Part shown: positions 33,570 to 44,585 of the stretch, piece after piece
How positions within the stretch are numbered: position 1 is the stretch's first letter
How the letters are laid out: every line of letters begins with the position of its first letter
NCBI RefSeq assembly: GCF_028640845.1
Contig: NC_080539.1
Span: 368,051,233-368,115,232, forward strand
Origin: Ahaetulla prasina
Lineage: Eukaryota > Chordata > Lepidosauria > Squamata > Colubridae
DNA: 64,000 nucleotides
Direction of reading: 5' to 3'
Position numbers and translations under genes: made by a program
Notes under the pieces: model-generated
What the model was told of the DNA's origin: nothing
The model's input: the letters and a program-made list of their open reading frames with translations, nothing else
Databases searched by the model: none

Positions 33570-33991
33570 CTCCCCCCCACCCCCATGGTCATGTGACTGC
33601 AGTTTGGATGCTTGGCAACAGGCCTACTGCCTTTACGACCATTTGCAGTGACCCATGGTCACATGGCAGGGCTGAAATGCTCCTGCTTTGGACCAGATCA
33701 GCCGATCTTGTAGCGATGGCGGCAGGTGGTTCGGAGAAGTAGCAAAAATCCCTGCCCCCCACCCACCCCCCACCCATGCCCACCCAATCGTCCTGTTGCC
33801 CGCTTGCCCACTTGCCACTTCTTTTAAAAAATGCTTTTAAAAGGGGAAAAAAAAGGCTCTGACGATGACAGCTGAGCTGCCTGATCATCATTTGGTGCAT
33901 GATGCTTGGTGCATTTGGTGTGCATGCACAGCCAGTGAACCGGTAGTAAACCGGTTCAGATTTTACCACTGTCATGCGGCCGTAATTGAGG
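33570..33991. mobile_element. Diverged family A / C-type composite
   Basis: GGTCATGTGACTGCAGTTTG and ACGACCATTTGCAGTG are A-like; ACCGGTAGTAAACCGGTTCA is C-like. Borders uncertain. Confidence 0.4.
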
Positions 33992-33996
33992 ACTGC

Positions 33997-34568
33997 TGTC
34001 GTGTCCCCCTCCCCCTCCGACGACCAGGTCAAGGAAGTCCGTATCAAACGTGGCAACAAAGCCTCTGCAGCTTGCCAAATTCCTTCGAGGTTTATCAGGA
34101 CGGGCAGGAATCCAAGTTGTGACTTCAGCAATAGAGTCCGATATCAGCAAACTAGATGAGACTTTGCTTGACTCAAGGTTGGAATGCCAAAAGCAGGTCC
34201 TTTATATAGGCTGTGGGGTGTGGCTCCATGACTCAGCATTTATCCAGGCCTGCCCCTCCCTTCATTCTGCTGGCGTCGCCTCTCAGATCTCTGGAAGCGA
34301 GGATCCTCCCACTTTGAATTCTCTTCAGCTGGATCTGCTGTCAGTAATTCCAGCACGTGGCTGGCTTCCTGCTCAAACGCTGTAGGAGTGAAGTTTATCG
34401 GGCTTGTCTGTTTGCTCCTGACATCCACTCCGGGCATGGGGCCAGGGCCGGGGACAAGAGGCATGACAGGCCGTTCATCTTCATTATCAGACTCGGAGTC
34501 TGATAACAGGCCCGGGGTGGAGACAGGAGTGGCCCGGCTGAGGAGAGGAGGGAGGACGAGGCACAACA
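33997..34568 (-). mobile_element. LTR-N solo LTR, copy 2
   Basis: 572 bp, duplication ACTGC/CCTGC (33992-33996, 34569-34573). On the minus strand a 109-codon open frame (34569-34240) fills U3, with SDSESDNEDE and ERRRQQNEGRGRPG, then TGCTGAGTCAT (34228-34238), CCACACCCC and TATATAAA (34201-34208). Confidence 0.85.
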
Positions 34569-34644
34569 CCTGCTTTGCCAGAAATTAGGCTTTACTCCTA
34601 GTTTCTGGCAGGATTTACTCCTGGCTTCTGGCAAAAATCAGCCG

Positions 34645-34893
34645 AGAACAAACAATGGGTTGGCTTAGCGACCATTGCATTGTGCATTGTGCATTGACAT
34701 TCACTTAATGACCAATGCATTTGGTTTAAGACGGAAGCATTCATTTTATGATTGAGTAAATCATAAACCACTGCAGTAATTCACTTAACAACTGCCACAG
34801 TTGTAAATATCAGAAAAGGCCATAAGTCACTTTTTTAACGCCGTGGTAACTTTGAACGGTCACTAAATGAACGGCTGTCAGTCAAGGACTACA
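34645..34893 (-). mobile_element. Family A MITE, variant
   Basis: Right end GTCAGTCAAGGACTACATG then TA (34894-34895); the left end is replaced by CATTGTGCATTGTGCATTG repeats. Confidence 0.6.
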
Positions 34894-34895
34894 TG

Positions 34896-35232
34896 TATCT
34901 CAGGGAGAGGGCGGAGGGCAGATCATTCCAGAGAAGAGGCCTTGCAACTGCACTCATCGCCCATATTTGTGTTTTCAGTCCTTATTTATTCTCCCTGTAT
35001 GACTCAGACCCCGAAATCTATTTCTAGTCTGCTTACCTCTCCCTTTTATACAGCAGTCAATCCACATCGCTGTAGCTCTCATTCATGCCTGGCTGATCTG
35101 ATCTGGTTTGTCATCCACAGATCTTATCTCCCCTTTTTCCACTTCATTCAAATGGCTTATATGCTTGCTTTCTGATGTATCCGACTCTCAATACCACGAA
35201 GTCTGTGTCAGGGTTCCAACGGATGCCCTAAT
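34896..35232. other. No feature recognised
   Basis: Apparently unique sequence; I see no repeat or gene. Confidence 0.4.
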
Positions 35233-35234
35233 TA

Positions 35235-36078
35235 GAATAGAATAGAATAGAATTTTTTATTGGCCAAGTGTGATTGGACACACAAGGAATTTGTCTTGGT
35301 GCATATGCTCTCAGTGTACATAAAAGAAAAGATACCTTCATCAAGGTACAACATTTACAACACAAATGATGGTCAATATATCAATATAAATCATAAGGAT
35401 TGCCAGCAACAAACTTACAGTCATACAGTCATAAGTGGAAGGAGATGGGTGATGGGAACGATGAGAAGATTAATAGTAATGCAGATTTAGTAAATAGTCT
35501 GACAGTGTTGAGGGAATTATTTGTTTAGCAGAGTGATGGCCTTCGGGAAAAAACTGTCCTTGTGTCTAGTTGTTCTGGTGTGCAGTGCTCTATAGCGTCG
35601 TTTTGAGGGTAGGAGTTGAAACAGTTTATGTCCAGGATGTGAGGGATCTGCAAATATTTTCACGGCCCTCTTCTTGATTCGTGCAGTATACAGGTCCTCA
35701 ATGGAAGGCAGGTTGGTAGCATTTATTTTTTCTGCAGTTCTAATTATCCTCTGAAGTTTGTGTCTTTCTGGTTGGGTTGCAGAACCGAACCAGACAGTTA
35801 TAGAGGTGCAAATGACAGACTCAGTAATTCCTCTGTAGAACTGAATCAGCAGCTCCTTGGGCAGTTTGAGCTTACTGAATTGGCGCAGAAAGAACATTCT
35901 TTGTTGTCTTTTTTTGATGATGTTTTTGATGTTAGCTGTCCATTTTAGATCTTGCGATATGATAGAACCTAGAAATTTGAAGGTTTCTACTGTTGATACT
36001 GTGTTGTCTAGTATTGTGAGAAGTGGAAGTATGGAAGGGTTTCTCCTAAAGTCTACCACCATTTCTACGGTTTTGAGT
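35235..36078 (-). mobile_element. LINE-S 3' portion
   Basis: Open frame 35517-36062 encodes the C-terminal 181 residues (MVVDFRRNPSILPLLTIL to FFPKAITLLNK) without stops. 3' UTR and three AATAG units at 35235-35251. 5' truncated. Confidence 0.9.
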
Positions 36079-36090
36079 TTTTAATTAAAT

Positions 36091-36434
36091 CATGAGTCTC
36101 GAGCCAAGGCTCAAAAGAAATCCAGTTGTTTATTAGGAGCTTCACATCTGCACGTTCCCAAGTGAAGCCAGCGCTGACCCTACATAATTTATGCTCTAAT
36201 TATGACCCTGTACCCCTCCCTCCCCCCAGGGTGTGTCATCAATCACATTCGTCAAGGGAGCAATTTCCGTAGATTGTAGAGGTCACTCCCCTCAGCTGCT
36301 GTAGGTAACCTTGGGATACAGCCTTGAGAGAGATCAGCATGGGATGTGCATCTCTCTTTGGCAATTCGAGAGCAGGCCAGGGATGCGTTGCGAGTTGACA
36401 GTCTGCAGATTCTCCTGACTGAGATGGGCTACAA
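36091..36434 (-). mobile_element. Possible solo LTR of another family
   Basis: TG...CA bounded. On the minus strand a TATA-like GCATAAATTATG precedes a poly(A) signal in CCTAATAAACAACTGG. Flanks AATCA/AATAG are only a weak duplication. Confidence 0.4.
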
Positions 36435-36437
36435 ATA

Positions 36438-36828
36438 GCTCACGAGTTACAACAGTTCACTTAGTGACCATTCAAAGTTACAATGGCAGTGAAAAAAGGG
36501 ACTCGAGACCGTTTTTCACACTTACGACCGTTGCAGTGTCCCCATGATCACGTGATCAAAACTCGGATACTTGGCAGCTGACTCATATTTATGACGGTTG
36601 CAATGTTCCAGTTTCATGTCTGCTCCCTTTTGCGACTTTCTGAGAAGCATAGTCGACGGTGAAGCCAATGTTCACTTAAGAACCGTGTTAGTAACTTAAC
36701 CACTGCAGTAATTCACTTAACAACTGTGGTAGGAAAGGTCATAAAATGAGGCAAAACTCACTTAACAAATGAGTTAAGTTAAGCAACGGTAATTTTGGAC
36801 TCAATCACAGTCATAAGTTGAGGACTAT
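36438..36828 (+). mobile_element. Family A MITE, 5' truncated
   Basis: Runs from ACGAGTTACAACAGTTCAC to CATAAGTTGAGGACTATCTG; the extreme left terminus is missing. Confidence 0.75.
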
Positions 36829-37075
36829 CTGAATCTCTGTCTCTATGCCTTCCTGATTCATCATCTTTGGATTATCCTTGATAACTTATTCAGTTGGTCA
36901 ATTCTGTACTCCTAGATTTTACTGATTTTTGTGGCCAGATAGTGTCACATTTAAACATTCTATGACAACTTTAGGTCTTCATTTTTTGTTTCGTATATCG
37001 GATTTCTTGATATAAAGAAAATTCTCGATAAAGGGAAATATTTGTAGCTCATGGTTGAAATGAGGAGTCCTTGGC

Positions 37076-37421
37076 CAGGGGTGAAATCCAGCAGGTTCTG
37101 ACAGGTTTCGGAGAACCGGGAGCGGAAATTTTGTGTAGTTCGGAGAACCGGCAAATACCACCTCTGGCTGGCCCCAGAGTGGGGCGGGAATGGAGATTTT
37201 GCAATATCCTTTCCCCACGAGTGGGGTGGGAATGGGGATTTTGCAATATCCTTTCCCCAGGAGTGGGGTGGGAATGGGGATTTTGCAATATCCTTCCCCT
37301 GGAGTGGGGTAGGAATGGAGATTTTGCAGTATCCTTTCCCTGCCACGCCCACCACACCATGCCACGCCCACTATGCCACGCCCACAGAATTGGTATTAAA
37401 AAAATTTGAATTCCACTACTG
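37076..37421 (-). mobile_element. Family B hAT MITE, four 41-bp units
   Basis: CAGGGGTGAAATCCAGCAGG ... GAATTCCACTACTG with four repeats of the 41-bp unit (37180-37340). No clean duplication. Confidence 0.8.
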
Positions 37422-37429
37422 TCTGAGTT

Positions 37430-37582
37430 TGTTCTACTGTCTGAGTTTGTGCTCTCTGAGCTTGTTTTCTTGCAGATATTTCATTACCCAAATAGGTAAC
37501 ATCATCAAGAGTGATGACATTATCTAATTTGGGTAATGAAGTTTCCAAGAAAACAGCCGAGCTCACAAAGCACCAAAGACCC
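37430..37582. mobile_element. Foldback MITE (TTCATTACCCAA type)
   Basis: Inverted arms around TCTTGCAGATATTTCATTAC and GGGTAATGAAGTTTCCAAGA with ATCATCAAGAGTGATGA at the centre. A half copy is at 46690-46760. Confidence 0.6.
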
Positions 37583-37612
37583 CTTAGAACAAGATCTTCA
37601 TATCATCTCAAC

Positions 37613-37736
37613 CAGGGGTCTCCAACCTTGGCAACTTTAAGACTTGTGGACTTCAACTCCCAGAGTTTTGCTGGCTGAGGAACTCTGGGAGTTGAAGTCC
37701 ACAAGTCTTAAAAGTTGCCAAGGTGGGAGACCCCGG
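37613..37736. mobile_element. Family P palindromic hAT MITE
   Basis: CAGGGGTCTCCAACC arms; duplication ATCTCAAC/ATCTAAAC (37605-37612, 37737-37744). A P2 element follows directly. Confidence 0.85.
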
Positions 37737-37744
37737 ATCTAAAC

Positions 37745-37859
37745 CAGTGTTTCTCAACCCTGGTGGCTTTAAGATGTGTGGACCTCAAGACTTGGTGGCT
37801 GAGGAATTCCAGGAGTTGAAGCCCATACATCTTAAAGCCACCAAGGTTGAGAAACACGG
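37745..37859. mobile_element. Family P2 palindromic hAT MITE
   Basis: CAGTGTTTCTCAACCC arms; shares ATCTAAAC with the previous element on the left, ATTTCAAC just beyond on the right. Confidence 0.75.
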
Positions 37860-37868
37860 GATTTCAAC

Positions 37869-38435
37869 ATCTCCAGTTCAACCACCTTGAGATTACGGGA
37901 ACAGCCAGCCAGGAAATAATTTCACCAAGCAGAAGTCACAATTTAGGATTGGCAGGTAAAAGAGTTGTACTTTGACACCTGACGCAATAATCTGGAAAGC
38001 ACCTTTCCCCCGGTTTCCTATTTTCGGAGTTGGTACTTCCTATTTTTTTCGGTGTGGCCCTACAGATAATGTCCCATTTGGTAACTTTATAGAGCCTGGC
38101 GCTTCCTTATCTGGTTGCTAAGTTTATGTTTATTCTCTGAGATGAGCTGTTCCTCTCTTGTGAAAGAGAGAGATTCTGGGCATCATTCTGGGCTCAATTA
38201 TGGCCATAAATCAAGGACTATCTGCATGACAAAGAAAGTGAAGAGAGGAGCTAACCTTGACTCTCCCTCTCTACTAGAGATGACTCCAGGTTGTATTTCA
38301 GACTTGTGAGATTCTGTTGAAAGAGTCTTACATTAAAACAGAATTTGCTCATCTGGTCATGTTGCCTGTCTGTTTACCTGAGAGACCTGATAGTGGTAGT
38401 TCCAGCCCTTTGGAAGGATCTCTCCACAGAGACTG
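37869..38435. other. Mostly unrecognised, with a family A end
   Basis: Only GGGCTCAATTATGGCCATAA and AAATCAAGGACTATCTG (38190-38226) are recognisable, as a family A terminus. Confidence 0.45.
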
Positions 38436-38439
38436 ATGT

Positions 38440-38978
38440 CCTCCCTCCCTCCCTCCCTCCCTCCCTCCCATTCTTTCTTTTCCTTCCTTCTACCTCCCTC
38501 CCTTCCTCCCATTCTTTCTCTTTCCTTCCTTCCTCCCTTCTTCCTTCCGCCCTTCTTTCTTTTCCTTTCTTCTCCTCCCTCCCTCCCTTCCTCCCATTCT
38601 TTCTTTCCTTCTTCTTTTCCTCTCTCCCTCCCTCCTTTCCTCCCTTCCTTCCTCAGTTCCTCCCTCCCATTCTTTCTTTTCCTTCCTTCTACCTCCCTCC
38701 CTTCCTCCCATTCTTTCTCTTTCCTTCTTCTTGTTCTTTCTTTTCCTTCCTCCCTCCCTCCCATTCTTTCTTTTCCTTCCTTTTCCTCTCTCTCTCTCCC
38801 TTCCTCCAATTCTTTCTTTTTGTTCTTCTTTTTCTTTCCTTTCCTCTCTCCCTCCCTCCCTCCCATTCTTCCTTCTTCCTTCTTGTTCTTTCTTTTCCTT
38901 CCTTCTCCTCCCTCCCTCCCTTTCATTCATTCATTCTCTTTACTTGTTTTTTTCTTTTCCTTCCTTCCTTCCTTCTTC
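38440..38978. repeat. Polypyrimidine tract (CTCC/TTCC/CTTT)n
   Basis: About 540 bp of almost pure C/T on the plus strand. All open frames here, on both strands, are low-complexity artefacts. Confidence 0.95.
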
Positions 38979-38984
38979 TGGGAG

Positions 38985-40160
38985 GGGGGCAGAGGTCGAC
39001 CTCGAGGCGCCTCCTTTGTGGGGTGCCACAGGGGTCGGTTCTCTCGCCTCTCCTGTTCAACATCTATATGAAGCCGCTGGGCGAGGTCATCAGTGGTTTT
39101 GGGGTGAGTTATCAACTGTACGCGGATGACACCCAGCTGTACATTTCCACCCCTGACCACCCCAATGAAGCTGTTGAAGTGTTGTCTCGGTGTGTGGAGG
39201 CCGTACGGGTCTGGATGGGGAGAAACAGGCTCAAGCTCAACCCCTCCAAGACTGAGTGGCTGTGGATGCCGGCATCCCGGTACAGTCAGCTGCAACCGCG
39301 GCTGACTGTTGGAGGCGAATCATTGGCCCCAATGGAGAGGGTGCACAATTTGGGGGTTCTCCTGGATGGACGGTTGTCCTTTGAAGATCATTTGGCGACC
39401 GTCTCCAGGAGAGCTTTTTATCAGGTTCGCCTGGTCCGCCAGTTGCGCCCCTTTCTAGACCGGGATGCCTTATGCACGGTCACTCATGCCCTCGTCACTT
39501 CTCGCCTGGACTACTGTAACGCTCTCTACATGGGGCTCCCTTGAGGTGCACCGGAGACTTCAGTTAGTTCAGAATGCAGCCGCGGGTGATAGAGGAGCCA
39601 CTCGTGGCTCCCATATAACACCGATCCTCGCAGGCTGCACTGGCTACCTGTGGTTTTCGGGTGCACTTCAAGGTGTTGGTTACCACCTTTAAAGCGCTCC
39701 ATGGCATAGGACCGGGATATCTTGGGACCGCCTTCTGTTACCACATGCCTCCCACCGACCGATGCGCTCTCATAGAGGGCCTCCTCAGGGTGCCGTCAGC
39801 CAGACAATGCAGGCTGGCGACCCCCAGGGGGAGAGCCTTCTCTGTGGGGGCACCTACCCTCTGGAATGGGCTTCCCCCAGGACTTCGTCAACTTCCAGAC
39901 CTCCGGACTTTTCATGAGCTTAAAACATATTTATTCTTTCGAGCAGGACTGGCTTAATAGGGTTTTAAATATGGATTTTATTGGGGTTTATTTTATATTT
40001 TGTATTGTATTTTAAATTTAGGCTATTGGAATAAGTTTTTTATAATATTGTTTTTATTGAATGTATTGTCTTTATTTTATCTGCCTGTTCACCGCCCTGA
40101 GTCCTCCGGGAGAAGGGCGGTATACAAATTAAATTATTATTATTATTATTATTATTATTA
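38985..40160 (+). mobile_element. L2-like LINE 3' half
   Basis: Encodes GVPQGSVLSPLLFN, the catalytic YADD box (YQLYADDTQLY), LKLNPSKTE and the thumb region to NALYMGLP at 39544, then continues in other frames (LLRVPSARQCR, AFSVGAPTLWNGLP). The frameshift and the stop at 39542-39544 mark it defective. 3' UTR ends GGGAGAAGGGCGGTATACAA with ATT repeats. 5' truncated at the polypyrimidine tract. Confidence 0.88.
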
Positions 40161-40254
40161 TCTCACTTTTACGTGACGCTAGGCAGGTTGCAATAAACTA
40201 CGTGAAATACAGGATATAAAAATAAAATAAAATGAAACAGAGAGCAACTGGATT

Positions 40255-40390
40255 TTATCCATTCAGGGCATTCCCACAACCAGGGGACAAGCTGTGTATT
40301 TCAGGGCCCCAGGCTTGTGCGCAAAACCAGGTTTTTAAGGTCTTATGAAAGGCCAAGAGGGAGGGGGCCAACCTAATCCCGGGGGTGGGG
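40255..40390 (-). mobile_element. L2-type LINE C-terminal fragment
   Basis: Minus-strand LAPSLLAFHKTLKTWF is the characteristic L2-type C-terminus. Confidence 0.55.
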
Positions 40391-40447
40391 GGATAATGTT
40401 CAAAAGGATGAGCTCTGCCAGCCGGCACTCCTTTGTTGATGGTCTCC

Positions 40448-40580
40448 GAATTTTGATCATGTGACCGCAGGGGACGCTGCAATTGTCTTAAGCATGAAAA
40501 ACTTGTCAGTCACTTTTTTTCAGAACTGTTGTAACTCTGAACGGTCGCTAAACGAGCTATTGTAAGTCAAGAGCTGCCTG
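40448..40580 (-). mobile_element. Family A MITE fragment
   Basis: AATTTTGATCATGTGACCGC to GTCAAGAGCTGCCTG with TA following. Confidence 0.65.
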
Positions 40581-40584
40581 TAAG

Positions 40585-40982
40585 CAGGGGCGGGCTGCTG
40601 GGGGTTCGGGAGAACCTCTAGTTAAGATTCTGTGCAGTTTGGAAAGAACCCCCAAATCCCACTCCTGGCTGGCCCCGCCCAACCCTCCCAGGAGTCGCCA
40701 CATGGCCCGTTTTGGATGCAGGTAAGTGCAGGGCACACACGGAGGCTCGGGGAGGGCAAAAAACGGGCCTACTGGAAGTTCAGGAAAGCCGGAAACGGGC
40801 CTGTTTCCAGCCTCCAGAGCTTGGGAAGACCATTTTCACCCTCCCGGAGGCTCAAGAAAAGCCTCCGGAGCCCGGGGAGGGCAAAAACGCCCCGCTGTGG
40901 AGCAGGCCACGTCCACCATAGCCACGCCCACCCAGCAACTGGGCAGAGAATCCCTCGCTAAATTTTTTGAAGCCCACCCCTC
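40585..40982. mobile_element. hAT MITE (398 bp, B/C related)
   Basis: CAGGGGCGGGCTGCTGG ... TTGAAGCCCACCCCTC, perfect 8-bp duplication CCTGTAAG (40577-40584, 40983-40990). GC-rich, non-coding. Confidence 0.85.
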
Positions 40983-40990
40983 CCTGTAAG

Positions 40991-41994
40991 TATTGGATGC
41001 TGGAAATTAGAAATTAATCTTAAGCAGGAACATTGTTAACAAGATCTTTTTCTTTAAAACAAACAAACCTAGGAGTGTCTTCAAAGATGAAAGTGAAACT
41101 CAGTGGGTGATGAAATGAGCTTCAGAGAAGGCAGTAACACAAGAGGCTCTGCCTGAAGGAGAGAAGACATCTGCAAAAAAAAAAAAACAACCAGCGAAGG
41201 AATTCATAATCTCAGGTAAGCCTGCAAACTAAATGTGGATGAACAGGCCCCTCAAATCCGAACAGGTAGGAAGTGGGTCTGGGCGCATCGGTCGACTTTC
41301 GGTAAGAAGTTTTCAGTTCCCGGCAGTTTCATAACAGCTGATAAAAATAATTCTTCCACGCCTGCTCTTTACTAAAACCAGGTGCTGACAAAAAAGAAAG
41401 GAAGGGAGGGAGGGGGGCAGTGAGGTTGTGTGTTAAAAAAATGGAGAGACCTGTTTTGTGTGACCGAGTCTGTCCTGAGCTTAGAAACATGTGGATCTTA
41501 ATTTTCTTTTTTTTTTCGCCTGTCGCTTTTTCTTCCCCGAGCTAGGATATTTTTAGACTTCAGATATGATCTCCGAGCTTGGTTCGAACCCTGGCAAAAA
41601 TGCCTTAAGAACAGATTTGGCTCTGAGATTTGCTAGGGGCGAATTGGGAACTCAGGAGGGTCGATTTGAAATGAACTTTCTTTTTCTCTTCTCCAGACCC
41701 AGGAATGGGAGGAGGCTACCAGAGCGACAGAAGGTGGCTGCTGTAGTCATCTTGCCTCAGTTTCTCTTTTGTTTTCACTTTCGGGTCTTGCTTACGTGGC
41801 CATAGTAGGTTTCACCGACAGATTTGGAGCTGCGGCACCTAAAAATCCACCATCGCTCTATTTTTTTTTTTTTTTACAAAAAAAATATATTGTTAAGAAA
41901 TATTAAAATAGCAGCTGCCAATAGTGATTTGAAGGGTGGCCTCAGGCTGTGTGGCTCATCTAGCATTGGGATACGGTGCTCCCAATCCATTTTG
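40991..41994. other. No feature recognised
   Basis: Unique-looking intergenic sequence with short A/T runs (41173-41190, 41504-41518, 41859-41886). No gene supported. Confidence 0.45.
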
Positions 41995-42120
41995 AGGACG
42001 TGACAATGCGTCGGCTGCGTAGGTTGTAAGTGAGAGGACCAGTCATAAAGTCATTTTTTTCACTACGGTTATAACTGCAAATGGTCACTAAAGGAAAGGT
42101 TGTAAGTTGAAAACTACTGT
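41995..42120 (-). mobile_element. Family A MITE end fragment
   Basis: ACTGCAAATGGTCACTAAAG to GTTGAAAACTACTGTA. Confidence 0.6.
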
Positions 42121-42147
42121 ATGCTAGAAGAGGCGGTGCCTCTGGGT

Positions 42148-43456
42148 TTCTACGGTGTTTCCCCCAAAATAAGACCCAGTCTTATTTTCTTTTGGGCCCT
42201 GAAATAGGCAGTAGGGCTTATTTTAGGGGATGTCTTATTTTTCCCCCCCATGTACGGGAGGCCCACTTCTTCTGCTTGCCTATGGTGGGGCAGGAGGCTG
42301 TGTGGTGTGTTAGTACTGCTGCCGTGAGGCAAGGGGTGCCCTGCACTGGCTTACCTCAGTCCCCCCGCATCCAGTCCCCCCAAATCCCAGCACCTGCTTT
42401 GCCTCACAGTGGCAGCCTTGTCCAGCAGGACCCCACATAGCTGCCAGCTCACTTCTACTTGTTCGCGGCTGCAACAGAGTAGAAGGCCGAGCGACACGGC
42501 ATGTTGTGACCCAGGCCCAAGTAGGCAGTAGGAAACTCAGTCAGTGTAAAAACGAACTTTATTCGAACAGCTGAGAATTACTTCATTCTCAGCGTAGTTC
42601 AACTAAATTAAAGCAAATTCCTCCCAAAACAAATTACTCAGCCCTATCACCAACCTTGGTCCAATTAGGCAAACTGCCAAAGGCCTTTCTTGGCAAAAGT
42701 TCAGAAGACACCGATACAAATGCAACAGGACAAAGCTATCAACGTTGTTTTCCGGCAAAGAGCCCAAACGCCATTGCTGGTCTTTTAAGCCTTATGGGAG
42801 GGGCCAATCATCTCTTGGCCCTACTCCCGAGTTGTCCTTTTTGCTTGAGCTGCTCTTGCCTTCTGGCAGCTCTTCTCATGCGTGCATTAGGAACAGGCTC
42901 CTCCTGTTCCTCTGCCTCACTACTGTCAGCCTCTGGAGGCTCCGGAGTCCACACCTCACTTCCCAATGGCCCTGCCTCACCTCTGCCTCTAATACAGAGC
43001 CCTCATCCAGGCCTTCCCCAGCCTCCAGGACTGGCCCACGCTCTTCCTCAGCCTCATCGCTGTCTGACTCCGTTGCCAGCTCCTCAGGAGGCTGGCAGAC
43101 CACAACACAGCAGTGCTGCGGCCAGAAGGCAGATGTTGGGGCGTGGATGGCTCTGGCTGTGGGGGCCCTGAGGTAAGCCAGTGCGGGACGCGTGAGGCAG
43201 ATCCAGCCCCCCTCATCCACCTCGCCTCATGTCTGCAGTACCGGTGCAACCAGACGGAATGGGTAGGTGGGTGGCTATGCAGACACTTATTTTTATTTTC
43301 ACATTTTTCACTTAAGTATGGCTTACTTTGGGGACAGGTCTTATATTATGCGCATGCGTAAAAAACACGCCAAGGCTTACTTTTGGGATAGGTCTTATTT
43401 TGTGGGAAACACGCCAAGGCTTACTTTTGGGATAGGTCTTATTTTGTGGGAAACAG
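42148..43456. mobile_element. TA-rich-target MITE (GTTTCCC type) with nested LTR
   Basis: CTACGGTGTTTCCCCCAAAA and the inverse GTGGGAAACAGTCC bound it; the inside has TAAGACCCAGTCTTATTTTC. A 44-bp tandem duplication (43366-43453) lies near the right end. Related fragment at 59505-59615. Confidence 0.6.
42502..43107 (-). mobile_element. LTR-N-related solo LTR, copy 3
   Basis: 606 bp, duplication CGGCA/CAGCA (42497-42501, 43108-43112). On the minus strand: acidic frame (SDSDEAEEERGPV), a TTAAAAGA TATA-like box near 42785 and AATAAAG near 42553 in promoter-to-poly(A) order. Diverged; lacks the NF-E2-like block. Confidence 0.75.
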
Positions 43457-43669
43457 TCCTGGTTTGCAGTCAAATACCCCTTTAGAAACATTTTGCTTTC
43501 TGTTAAGAGAAGAGAATTATTTTTTTCTGAGCTGGGCACTGGGCGAACTTGAAGCTCTCTTACAGTTGATGCACTTGGTGTCCAGTTTCTCAATTTAGCC
43601 ATTCTCAAGTGATGCTTCTGTTTTATTCATGAACTCCCGCCAGTTCTTCCAATTCACGAGGAGGTGTAT

Positions 43670-43797
43670 TAGATGCAAGTACCTACGTCCCTGTCCTAAT
43701 GTTCCCTTTAATTGTATTCATTTTATGTATTCAATTCATGCTTATACTTATATATATTATCTAATATGTACTCGACAAAATAAATAAATAAATAAAT
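43670..43797 (+). mobile_element. LINE-F 3' tail
   Basis: Only the 3' UTR end (TTCAATTCATGCTTATACTT ... TCGACAAAATAAATAAATAA). Confidence 0.75.
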
Positions 43798-43798
43798 A

Positions 43799-44583
43799 CT
43801 GGGAGTCCTTGACTTACAACAGTTCACTTAATGATGGTTCAAAGTTACAATGGCACTGAAAAAAAAGTGACTATATTTCACACTTATGACCGTTGCAGCA
43901 TCCCCATGATCATGCGATTTACATTCGGATGTGTGACAACTGACTCACATTTATGATGGTTGCAGTGTCCTGGGGTCGTGTGATCCCTTTTTTGCGACCT
44001 TCGGACAAGTGCCATCGGCCAGGCAGTGCCGACTGGCGACGCCCAGGGGAAGGGCCTTTTCTGTGGGGGCCCCCACCCTCTGGAACGAGCTTCCCCCAGG
44101 ACTTCGCCAACTTCCTGACCTTCGGACCTTCCGCCGCGAGCTTAAGACACATCTATTTATCTGCGCAGGACTGGACTAGAATTTTAAATTTTTTAAATGT
44201 TTAAATTTTAAATCTGGTTTTAAATGGGGTTTTATTATTTATATTTCTATTTTAAATATTCGGCCTATGTAATGTTTTTTAAATTAATGTTTTACCCTGT
44301 ATATATATATATGTTTTTTATATGGCTGTAAACCGCCCTGAGTCCCTAGGGAGATAGGGCGGTATAAAAGTGTGAATAATAAATGAATAATAAATAAATA
44401 AATAAATAAAATCAATGGGGAATCAATGGGGAAGCCAGATTCACTTAACAACCGTGTCACTAACCTAACAACTGCAGGGATTCACTTAACAAAACGTGGC
44501 AAGAAAAATCGCAAAATGGGGCAAAACTCACTTAGCAACATAAACTTTGGGCTCAACTGTGGTCGTCAGTGGAGGACTACCTG
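43799..44583 (+). mobile_element. Family A MITE with L2-like LINE inserted
   Basis: TA then CTGGGAGTCCTTGACTTAC; resumes after the LINE at TCAATGGGGAAGCCAGATTC and ends GTGGAGGACTACCTG. Confidence 0.8.
44010..44413 (+). mobile_element. L2-like LINE 3' end
   Basis: Begins GTGCCATCGGCCAGGCAGTG; PTLWNELP region then 3' UTR ending GGGAGATAGGGCGGTATAAA and AATAAATA repeats. Confidence 0.8.
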
Positions 44584-44585
44584 TG

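Noticed and set aside
38345..38980. Long Ser/Pro/Leu/Phe-rich frame on plus and Glu/Arg/Gly/Lys-rich frames on minus
   Set aside because: Low-complexity polypyrimidine tract; only the part after 38985 is real LINE coding sequence.
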